Source: Deltaproteobacteria bacterium
Lineage (GTDB): Bacteria; Desulfobacterota; Deferrimicrobia; Deferrimicrobiales; Deferrimicrobiaceae
DNA: 5,334 bases
Assembly: GCA_003105225.1 (NCBI GenBank)
Contig: PQAK01000087.1
Span: forward strand, 1 to 5,334
Reading direction: 5' to 3'
Of this stretch, positions 1 to 4,901 are shown piece by piece; position 1 is the stretch's first letter, and the number at the start of each line of letters is the position of its first letter. The notes beneath the pieces were generated by a model. It worked only from the letters and a program-made list of their open reading frames with translations. It did no database searches and was not told the origin of the DNA. The position numbers and the translations under genes were made by a program.

Positions 1-876
1 CATGTTGAGGACCGGAAGCCCCGCCTTTCCTTCCGATATCCAGGGTTGGACGCCCGGGTACAGCGCCTCGTAGTCGAGGACCGGGTGGCCGTCCGCCGTC
101 GTCCCGGTCGTCGCCAGCCGCATCTCCTCCTCGTGGACCTGGCCGCGGTAGATCCTCGCTCCGGCCGGCTCCACGATAACCTGGCCGAACAGTCCGTTGG
201 AGATGTGCCCCTCGTTGGCGTCGGAGCCGATCGTGACCCCTTCGCTCGTGACCAGGAAGACCCCTTCCTTCTCGGCGTAGACCTTGTAGCTGCGGGACTG
301 TCCGGGGCCGATCAGGCTGCCGTTCGCCGCGGAGGCGCCGGGAGCCAGATGGTTGTTACCGACCATGCTCCCGTCGTCGTTGATATCGTCGACGAGCTGC
401 ATCCCCGCTGCGTGGAACCCGACCGCCCGGTCCTTGGGCTGATCGTCGAGCTCGACGTTGAACTCGACCCCCGTGACGGCCGTATCCAGCGGGGGATGCA
501 ACGGGTTCGCCAGCGGAGTCAGCAGGTTCTCCAGGTGGACCGTGAGGCAGTCCCCCTTGCGGATCCGCAACGCCAGGGGCCGGGGACGCCGGTCGGGACG
601 AAGCTCGACCTGGCCAGGCACGGCCGCCCCTCCCGCGGTCAACGGAAGCAGGCTGTTCGTGTTGATCACGTCGCGCCGGAGCGCGAAGATCATTCCGTTG
701 ATGTTTGCCGCCCCGATCCGGTTATACATCAGAGGCTGATCGATCACGACCAGGTTGGCCGTGACATCCCGCTCGCACGTGAACGCCTGCGCGGCGGACG
801 GAACCGATACTACGCCTGCGATGAAGGCACCTATGAGTGCCGCGGTCAAAAGGATCGTCCGTGTTCGATTCTTCAT
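1..876 (-). CDS. OmpB/MofA-like secreted multicopper oxidase, N-terminal part (cut by window edge)
   Basis: Reading from the ATG at 876, this frame is open for 292 codons to the window edge, so the C-terminus is missing. Residues 1-31 form a signal peptide (basic MKNRTRT start, hydrophobic core, SAAQA before F32), so the protein is exported. The mature part carries blocks I recognise from Geobacter OmpB and Leptothrix MofA multicopper oxidases: QPLMYNRIGA near 47-56, FALRRDVINTN near 64-74, the first cupredoxin-type segment FHAAGMQLVDDINDDG near 154-169, and YAEKEGVFLV near 200-209. Known members are very large extracytoplasmic oxidases linked to Mn(II) oxidation or to Fe(III)/Mn(IV) oxide respiration. 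Most copper ligands lie beyond the edge and cannot be checked. The usual first H-x-H copper motif has only one His here (H155, then A-A-G). The gene is divergent from the cupredoxin-fusion gene at 1559. Family assignment is fairly sure; substrate is unknown. Confidence 0.82.
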   Translation of the reverse strand, partial: MKNRTRTILLTAALIGAFIAGVVSVPSAAQAFTCERDVTANLVVIDQPLMYNRIGAANINGMIFALRRDVINTNSLLPLTAGGAAVPGQVELRPDRRPRPLALRIRKGDCLTVHLENLLTPLANPLHPPLDTAVTGVEFNVELDDQPKDRAVGFHAAGMQLVDDINDDGSMVGNNHLAPGASAANGSLIGPGQSRSYKVYAEKEGVFLVTSEGVTIGSDANEGHISNGLFGQVIVEPAGARIYRGQVHEEEMRLATTGTTADGHPVLDYEALYPGVQPWISEGKAGLPVLNM

Positions 877-884
877 GGTCCGGT

Positions 885-891
885 CCCTCCT
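885..891 (-). promoter_or_regulatory. Ribosome binding site of the multicopper oxidase
   Basis: On the minus strand AGGAGGG lies 8 bases before the ATG at 876. It decides the start, because the same frame stays open a further 66 codons to another ATG at 1074 with only a weak upstream purine run. The signal peptide begins exactly at the 876 ATG, which also supports it. Confidence 0.8.
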
Positions 892-1230
892 GTTCTTCTG
901 CAATTCGATATCTCCCGGTGGATCGACCCGGAACAGCATCCGGTAAAAAGAGCGCCACGAGCCTTTCCGCATCGATAGCCGTAACCCGTGGAGTCCGTCC
1001 GAGTAATCCATGTACATGAAAACCATGCCGAGTCTGGCGGGGGGTAACGATCCGTGACAGGTGATGCTTTTCATGAGATTTCCTTTCCGCAGCCATCGCC
1101 GTTCCGATGGTTGGTCGTCGATGGATCGGGAGACCGAAACAGGTTCGCGCCATCCGCAAGGAGAATTTGCCTGGGCGGTTCCGGAATCTGCCTCCTATCC
1201 CCGTAAGCATTGAGCAAATGGAGTGCGCAT

Positions 1231-1301
1231 TATTGATTACCAATATTAGCAATATGTATGCCGGCCCAAATAATTCGGGCCTTTTGCTGAATATTGTTCA
1301 G
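1231..1301. repeat. AT-rich block with short inverted repeats
   Basis: TATTG (1231-1235) faces CAATA (1241-1245) across 5 bases, and a second CAATA follows at 1250-1254. CTGAA (1287-1291) faces TTCAG (1297-1301), also across 5 bases. Such 5-bp dyads in AT-rich DNA can be operator sites or chance. The block is a reasonable place for the undetected minus-strand promoter of the multicopper oxidase, but I cannot fix a -35/-10 pair. Confidence 0.3.
1263..1285 (+). terminator. Orphan intrinsic terminator-like hairpin
   Basis: GGCCC (1263-1267) pairs with GGGCC (1277-1281). After one mismatch, two A-T pairs extend the stem around a 3-base TAA loop, and TTTT follows at 1282-1285. The T-run is on the plus strand only. 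No plus-strand gene lies upstream, so it would end an antisense or small transcript, or act as a leader attenuator. The stem is short and the T-run minimal, so this could be chance. Confidence 0.4.
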
Positions 1302-1415
1302 ATAAGAGAGGATGGCAGGGAACGAAATCCGCCGGATCGGTGCGACAGTTGTCCGAATCGCAAGGCTCGAAATCGGAAACCATTTTATTATCAATTAGTT
1401 TTAAGGGAACGGCTC

Positions 1416-1443
1416 GGTGGGACAATTGACAGGATGTCCCACC
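1416..1443. repeat. Perfect 9-bp inverted repeat upstream of the ECF promoter
   Basis: GGTGGGACA (1416-1424) is repeated in inverted form as TGTCCCACC (1435-1443) across a 10-base spacer. The arm centres are 19 bases apart, about two helical turns, as expected for a dimeric regulator's operator. It is centred near 1429.5, roughly 70 bases upstream of the -35 element at 1497. No T-run follows, so it is not an intrinsic terminator. Operator function is inferred; an RNA hairpin is possible only if a transcript starts upstream. Confidence 0.5.
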
Positions 1444-1496
1444 TCTGTAAAGGCGATTTTACGAGTTTGCCGCCGCCCGAATTGTTTTTCGATCGG

Positions 1497-1522
1497 GGAA
1501 CGAATCGGGATCCGGGGCGTTT
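1497..1522 (+). promoter_or_regulatory. ECF sigma-type promoter of the propeller-cupredoxin gene
   Basis: The -35 element GGAAC (1497-1501) and -10 element CGTTT (1518-1522) are separated by 16 bases. GGAAC with CGTT/CGTC is the usual pattern of ECF sigma promoters. The sequence from 1496 is identical for 13 bases (GGGAACGAATCGG) to the promoter at 4479, and it also matches the promoter of the sigma gene itself. The predicted transcript starts near 1528, leaving a leader of about 30 bases with a strong ribosome binding site. The 16-17 base spacer, also conserved, carries CGG-GAT-CCG at 1506-1514. Confidence 0.82.
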
Positions 1523-1558
1523 GCCAAGGTGTACCTCACACCTCAAGGAGGAACTACG

Positions 1559-2908
1559 ATGGGAAGCACGCAGGCCACAGATATCCACACCATGTTCGGG
1601 AGGGGGTGGGTTCCCGCGGGAATCGCCTTTTCTCTCCTGTTCCTTATCGCCGCCCTGCCCGGGTCGATCCGTTCCGCAACCGCCGCACCGGCAGGAAAGG
1701 TCTACGCAGGGATTTTCAAGGAGAATGCGGTCGCGGTGATCGACGCGAGCACCAACCGGGTCCTCCGCACCCTTCCGATCCCGCCCGGTCCGCACGGACT
1801 GGTGATCACGCCCGACGGGCGCAAGGTTTACGTGAGCAGCGACGGCGCCTCTACGGTCAGCGTCATCGACACCTCGTCCGACCGGGTTTCAACCGGCATC
1901 GAGGTCGGAAAGGCCCCGCACGGCCTGTCGATTTCGAATGACGGAAGCGTCGTGCTGGCGGCGGTCTTCGGCGCCGACAGCGTGGCGCTCATCGACACCG
2001 GAACGGACAAGGTCGTCGGACGCATCCCCGTTTCCCAGCCCCACAACTCCGCAATCAGCCCGGACGGGAGAACCGCCTACGTTGCCTCCCAACGGCAGGG
2101 CCAAACCGCGCTAGTACGGCTGGACCTCGTTAAAAAGTCGGTAACCGGCAGCGTACCGTTGGACAAGACGCCGCGTGCTCTCGGATATCGTCCCGACGGG
2201 AAGGTGCTCTACTTCACGGTGGCCGGTGACGACGCCGTGCTGGCGCTGGAACCTTCAAGCAATAAGGTGATCGCCCGGGTCCCCGTCGGCGCCTCGCCGC
2301 ACCACCCGCTGTTCACACCCGACGGGCGTTCCGGGTTGGTCGTAAGTCAAGGCCCGGGGACGCTGGAGATCCTGGATCCCGTGAACCACAGCGTCAAGGG
2401 CACGGTGAAAGTGGGATCCGCGCCGCACTGGATTGCCGCCAGCTCCAACAGCCGGACCGCCTACGTGACCAACGAGGGGTCGGGCGACGTATCGGTCGTG
2501 GACCTTGACCGCCGTGCCGTGGTCGCCACGATACCGGTGGGAAACGCCCCGCGGAAGATCGCGGTGCAGCCCGTTGCGGCCATGGGGCGGACCGTCAAGG
2601 CGGGCGACTACTACTTCAAGCCCGCATCCCTGGACGGTAAACCCGGCCAAAAGGTAACCCTCACCATCGAGAACGAGACGGCGACGCTGCACAACGTCAG
2701 CATCCCCGAACTTCACATCGACACGGACATCCCGCCGAACGGGAAGGTCGACATCGAAGTCGCATTCCCCCCGTCGGGTACGGTCCGTTTCTTTTGCAAG
2801 TTCCACTCCGCCATCGGCATGAAGGGCGAACTGCTGTCGGCCAACGCCGATCCGTCCGCCCGCCACGCCGGGCTCTCCGGTTCCGGCATCCGCCGTCGGA
2901 ACAAGTGA
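1559..2908 (+). CDS. Secreted YVTN beta-propeller fused to a C-terminal cupredoxin domain
   Basis: The 449-residue protein starts at the ATG at 1559, preceded by AAGGAGG (1545-1551) with 7 bases of spacing; an in-frame GTG at 1529 is disfavoured because it lies at the predicted transcript start. Residues 19-35 are hydrophobic and A-T-A at 40-42 is a signal peptidase site, so it is exported or membrane-tethered. Residues 45-338 are seven YVTN-type propeller blades, marked by P-H or P-R turns at 79, 121, 162, 206, 248, 290 and 332 and by SPDGR/TPDGR and VAVID/VSVVD strands. Residues 345-425 form a blue-copper domain with a complete type 1 ligand set: H378, C413, H416 and M421 (C-x2-H-x4-M as in plastocyanin). 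There is a single ligand Cys, so it is not a CuA site. A role as a periplasmic electron carrier or sensor is inferred. It has its own ECF promoter and is divergent from a multicopper oxidase, a plausible partner. Substrate is unknown. Confidence 0.88.
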   Translation: MGSTQATDIHTMFGRGWVPAGIAFSLLFLIAALPGSIRSATAAPAGKVYAGIFKENAVAVIDASTNRVLRTLPIPPGPHGLVITPDGRKVYVSSDGASTVSVIDTSSDRVSTGIEVGKAPHGLSISNDGSVVLAAVFGADSVALIDTGTDKVVGRIPVSQPHNSAISPDGRTAYVASQRQGQTALVRLDLVKKSVTGSVPLDKTPRALGYRPDGKVLYFTVAGDDAVLALEPSSNKVIARVPVGASPHHPLFTPDGRSGLVVSQGPGTLEILDPVNHSVKGTVKVGSAPHWIAASSNSRTAYVTNEGSGDVSVVDLDRRAVVATIPVGNAPRKIAVQPVAAMGRTVKAGDYYFKPASLDGKPGQKVTLTIENETATLHNVSIPELHIDTDIPPNGKVDIEVAFPPSGTVRFFCKFHSAIGMKGELLSANADPSARHAGLSGSGIRRRNK

Positions 2909-2926
2909 GGGAAGCCGATCCGACGA

Positions 2927-2955
2927 GGCGTCGGGGAGAACCCCTCCCTGACGCC
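2927..2955. terminator. Hairpin between convergent genes
   Basis: GGCGTCGGGGAG (2927-2938) pairs with CTCCCTGACGCC (2944-2955): 12 pairs including one G-T, closing a 5-base loop. It sits 18 bases after the stop of the propeller-cupredoxin gene and 33 bases beyond the stop of the anti-sigma gene. No T-run follows on either strand, so it is not a canonical intrinsic terminator; it could protect 3' ends or serve as a two-way termination site. Confidence 0.5.
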
Positions 2956-2988
2956 CCGCCCGGCCGGCCGATCGGTGGACATGGCCCT

Positions 2989-3783
2989 TCAGGCAGTGCC
3001 GAGTTTCGCGGCCAGCCGCCGGAGCTCGGTCGGGTCCACGTCGGAAACGAGCGCGTACCCGAGCTCGCCCTCCCGCCAGAGAATCACGTTGAACCCCCTG
3101 GCGGTCTTCTCGTAGGCACGGGCTTTCCCCGATCCCCCCGTATCGCCGGCAGGCCAGGGAAGGCTCTCCGCGCGGAAGACCAGCAGGGAGATGACGTGGA
3201 GCCGGTAGCCGTAAGTGAAGACCGCCGCCTTGCGGTCGAGGAAATACCCGACGGAACCGCCTTTCAGGGGGAACTCCGGGTCGCCCAGGAACCGGACCGC
3301 CGGCGCGAAATCGAGCTTGCCGGCAAACCACGGCTTGACCTGGTGGAAGTTCCCGCTTTCGACCTCCAGGGGGTGCCCGCTCTGAAGGATGCGGAGATGG
3401 TCGTTGACCGCCTCGGCGATCATCCGTTCCGCCCCGCCGGCCCGGCGGGAGGACACCGCCTGGTAATACAGGGGGACGGCCATGAAAAGCAGGAGGGCGA
3501 CGGCGCCCGCCGGGGCCCAGGACCGCCCCCAACGCTCCCACCAGGAGGATTTCGTGACTGCCGGGGAAGGCCATTGCGCGGCGAGGCGCAGTTTCAAGGC
3601 GATGGGAGCGGGATGCTGCGGCAGACGGCGTTCGAGAAGATCGGTGAGGGTCCGCTCGATCGACTCGGAACGGGAACAGGAGGGACATCCCGAAAGATGC
3701 GCGCGGAGCTCCTCTTCCCGTTCCGGCCCGAGACGGCCCCGCTGGTAATCGAGAAGATGGGAGGTCGATTCCCGGCAGTCCAT
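2989..3783 (-). CDS. Anti-sigma factor with ZAS zinc-binding domain and one membrane segment
   Basis: This 264-residue protein would bind and hold the ECF sigma factor encoded just upstream until an envelope signal arrives. Residues 1-55 form a zinc-binding anti-sigma (ZAS) domain with C3, H29, C33 and C36. The spacing, C-x25-H-x3-C-x2-C, is the same as I recall for RsrA, so a redox response through the cysteines is conceivable but not shown. Residues about 88-107 (W-A-P-A-G-A-V-A-L-L-L-F) are a single membrane segment. Residues 115-264 would then lie outside the cytoplasm; they resemble the C-terminal part of other membrane anti-sigma factors (strand-rich, with RGFNVILWREGELGYALVS near 229-247). 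The ATG is 4 bases after the sigma stop codon, and its GAGG lies inside the sigma gene's last codons, so the two are probably translationally coupled and made in fixed ratio. Confidence 0.88.
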   Translation of the reverse strand: MDCRESTSHLLDYQRGRLGPEREEELRAHLSGCPSCSRSESIERTLTDLLERRLPQHPAPIALKLRLAAQWPSPAVTKSSWWERWGRSWAPAGAVALLLFMAVPLYYQAVSSRRAGGAERMIAEAVNDHLRILQSGHPLEVESGNFHQVKPWFAGKLDFAPAVRFLGDPEFPLKGGSVGYFLDRKAAVFTYGYRLHVISLLVFRAESLPWPAGDTGGSGKARAYEKTARGFNVILWREGELGYALVSDVDPTELRRLAAKLGTA

Positions 3784-3787
3784 GTTT

Positions 3788-4333
3788 CTACCTCGCGTAA
3801 TCCTTGAGAAGTTGCCGGAGCGTCGCGCGGGCGCGCGCCAGCCGGGACTTCACGGTGCCCACGGCGCAATCGAGGACCTGGGCCACCTCTGCTTCCGTGA
3901 ACCCTTCCAGGTCCATGAGAACGACCGTGCGCGCCTCCTCCGGCAGGGACATCAAGGCCTTCCCGATGTCCTCCGCCACGACGTTCCGCATCTGGTCCAA
4001 CTCCATGTCGTCCCTCGGCCACCCTCCAGGGGCCGCCTCCTGGCCATGCGGATCCGTGGTGTCCAGGCCTCCCACGGTCGGATTGCGGCGCTGCCGCCGG
4101 TAGCCGCTGATGAACGCATTGCGAAGGATGCGGAATAGCCAGGCCTTGAGGTTCGTTCCCGTGGAGAACTGCCCGGCCGCCCGGAGGGCAAGCGCATAGG
4201 TTTCCTGGACGAGGTCCTCGGCATCGGCGTCGTTTCCCGTGAGATACCGGGCCAGGTTGTACAGCCCGTCCGCGTAGGCCAAGGCCTCCCGCCCCAGCGC
4301 GCCGCGCGATTCCGAGACTCCTGCCAGGACCAT
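3788..4333 (-). CDS. ECF (sigma-70 family, RpoE-like) RNA polymerase sigma factor
   Basis: The protein has 181 residues from the ATG at 4333. Region 2 spans about 18-82, with the core-binding DAEDLVQETY at 37-46 and the -10-binding segment NLKAWLFRILRNAFISGYRR at 61-80. A linker rich in G, P and D follows. Region 4 covers about 126-176, with helix-turn-helix EAEVAQVLDCAVGTVKSRL near 148-166, which reads the -35 element. Regions 1.1 and 3 are absent, as in ECF factors. It should recognise the GGAAC/CGTT promoters found here, including its own. The frame is open to an ATG at 4423, but that codon lies at the predicted transcript start and has no ribosome site. The ATG at 4333 has GGAG 5 bases upstream and gives a normal N-terminus (GALGREALAYADGLYNLAR). 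The start is uncertain; see the wrong-frame ribosome site at 4405-4420. The anti-sigma gene follows directly. Confidence 0.88.
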   Translation of the reverse strand: MVLAGVSESRGALGREALAYADGLYNLARYLTGNDADAEDLVQETYALALRAAGQFSTGTNLKAWLFRILRNAFISGYRRQRRNPTVGGLDTTDPHGQEAAPGGWPRDDMELDQMRNVVAEDIGKALMSLPEEARTVVLMDLEGFTEAEVAQVLDCAVGTVKSRLARARATLRQLLKDYAR

Positions 4334-4404
4334 CTGCTCTCCGTGGCGACAGGGGCCTGCCCTTCGCACCATCCGCGGATATGTTTTCCCTGCTCCGACG
4401 ACGA

Positions 4405-4420
4405 CATCGTCACTCCTTTC
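4405..4420 (-). promoter_or_regulatory. Strong ribosome binding site and ATG out of frame with the sigma gene
   Basis: On the minus strand GAAAGGAG (4420-4413) is followed by 5 bases and an ATG (4407-4405). This is the best ribosome site in the sigma leader and would give a leader of about 16 bases. The ATG is in another frame than the sigma factor and reads through to 3952. Either it starts a regulatory overlapping leader frame, or a one-base change near 4330-4405 has separated it from the sigma frame. Confidence 0.5.
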
Positions 4421-4428
4421 CATTATAG

Positions 4429-4455
4429 AAACGTTTTCGGATGCCGGTTGGTTCC
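4429..4455 (-). promoter_or_regulatory. Autoregulatory ECF promoter of the sigma/anti-sigma operon
   Basis: On the minus strand the -35 GGAAC (4455-4451) and -10 CGTTT (4433-4429) are separated by 17 bases, one more than at the other two sites. The spacer begins CAAC-CGG-CAT-CCG, matching the GAAT-CGG-S-A-T start of the other two. Transcription would begin near 4421-4425. Autoactivation of an ECF operon is common; here it is inferred from the shared motif. It lies back to back with the plus-strand promoter at 4479, with 23 bases between the two -35 elements. Confidence 0.78.
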
Positions 4456-4478
4456 CCGCAGGAAAAAATACCGGACAG

Positions 4479-4504
4479 GGAACGAATCGGCATGCCGGGC
4501 GTTA
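4479..4504 (+). promoter_or_regulatory. ECF sigma-type promoter of the small secreted protein
   Basis: GGAAC (4479-4483), a 16-base spacer, then CGTTA (4500-4504). The stretch GGGAACGAATCGG is identical to the promoter at 1497, and CGTT-N-GC follows in both. The spacer contains the 10-bp palindrome CGGCATGCCG (4488-4497). The predicted transcript starts near 4510, giving a leader of about 35 bases that resembles the leader of the gene at 1559. Confidence 0.82.
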
Positions 4505-4544
4505 GCACGGGTAAGAACAACGAATCCCGAAGGAGGATGGAGAA

Positions 4545-4808
4545 ATGAAGAACCTGGTAGCCATATTGGCGGTGGTCACGGCGTTAACGACAATGATCTA
4601 TGCCCGGCCGGTGCTCGCGGCCGGCGGCAATTGGGAGAGCCCGGAGAAATACGGCACCTTCGCGTACGAAAACAGCCTGGAAACGGGCAGCCTCCCCGCG
4701 ATGGGCATGCAGAAAAGCGATTCTGCCGCCCAGCCGAAGACCGACGAAAAGGCTCCCACGATCAATGTCGGAGGGGAGAACTATCGCGTCGGAATCGACA
4801 CCCCGTAA
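4545..4808 (+). CDS. Small secreted protein of unknown function, ECF regulon member
   Basis: I do not recognise this 87-residue protein. The start has AAGGAGG (4530-4536) 8 bases upstream. Residues 1-25 are a clear signal peptide (MKN, then a hydrophobic core, V-L-A before A26), leaving a mature protein of about 62 residues. The mature part is polar and contains no Cys and no His at all. It has an aromatic-rich first third (NWESPEKYGTFAYEN, 29-43), a short M-G-M segment at 53-55, a K/D/E-rich probable linker (57-70) and a C-terminal INVGGENYRVGID segment (73-85) that looks like a beta hairpin. It is divergent from the sigma gene, shares its promoter type and ends in a strong terminator, so it is a single-gene unit in the regulon. 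It might be an envelope effector or a feedback ligand for the anti-sigma factor; neither is shown. Confidence 0.8.
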   Translation: MKNLVAILAVVTALTTMIYARPVLAAGGNWESPEKYGTFAYENSLETGSLPAMGMQKSDSAAQPKTDEKAPTINVGGENYRVGIDTP

Positions 4809-4824
4809 CGGAAATGTACCCCAG

Positions 4825-4847
4825 CCGCATCAACGTCTGTGATGCGG
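4825..4847 (+). repeat. 8-bp stem-loop in the 3' leader-out of the small gene
   Basis: CCGCATCA (4825-4832) pairs perfectly with TGATGCGG (4840-4847) around a 7-base loop. It lies 16 bases after the stop codon and 13 bases before the terminator stem. No T-run follows, so it more likely protects the mRNA 3' end or is a small-RNA element than a terminator. Confidence 0.5.
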
Positions 4848-4860
4848 GTTCGAAAAAAGA

Positions 4861-4901
4861 GGGCCCGGCGGGAAATATCCTCCGCCGGTCCCTTTTTTTT
4901 T
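4861..4901. terminator. Strong intrinsic terminator, probably bidirectional
   Basis: GGG (4861-4863) pairs with CCC (4890-4892), and after one mismatch CCGGCGG (4865-4871) pairs with CCGCCGG (4882-4888). The loop is about 8-10 bases, and nine T residues follow (4893-4901). A run of six A residues at 4853-4858 gives a T-run on the other strand, so it can also stop minus-strand transcripts. It ends the small secreted protein's transcript and isolates the next gene. Confidence 0.9.

Larger units (their letters stand above)
877..1558. other. Divergent intergenic region with no supported gene
   Basis: This 682-base gap separates two divergently transcribed secreted copper-protein genes. No open frame in it has a good ribosome binding site together with recognisable protein. 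The part next to the multicopper oxidase (877-1200) has ordinary GC, and I see no clear promoter for that gene in it. The part from about 1225 to 1410 is markedly AT-richer and contains short inverted repeats. The right third holds a 9-bp inverted repeat and the ECF-type promoter of the gene at 1559. The word GGGAACG occurs three times on the plus strand (1318, 1405, 1496), but only the last has a matching -10 element. Confidence 0.6.

Noticed and set aside
46..978. Long plus-strand open frame opposite the multicopper oxidase
   Set aside because: Arg/Asp/Pro/Val-rich antisense translation typical of high-GC shadows; the minus strand encodes a recognisable family with signal peptide and ribosome site.
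877..1074. In-frame N-terminal extension of the multicopper oxidase to an ATG at 1074
   Set aside because: The frame is open, but the ATG at 876 has AGGAGG at ideal spacing and is followed directly by a signal peptide; a 66-residue extension would bury that signal.
1158..1182. Minus-strand GGAAC-N16-CCTT as a promoter for the multicopper oxidase
   Set aside because: One mismatch in the key -10 element, none of the conserved spacer bases, and about 280 bases from the start codon.
1447..1462. GTAAA/TTTAC hairpin just upstream of the promoter at 1497
   Set aside because: Only 5 A-T-rich pairs with a 6-base loop; too weak to call as an operator or terminator.
1107..1739. Plus-strand open frame crossing the ECF promoter and entering the propeller gene
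   Set aside because: No ribosome site, no recognisable protein, and it runs through the promoter and the start of a confident gene in another frame.
2255..3688. 477-codon minus-strand open frame opposite the cupredoxin and overlapping the anti-sigma gene
   Set aside because: Low-complexity Arg/Gly/Pro-rich translation with no recognisable domain, overlapping two convincing genes.
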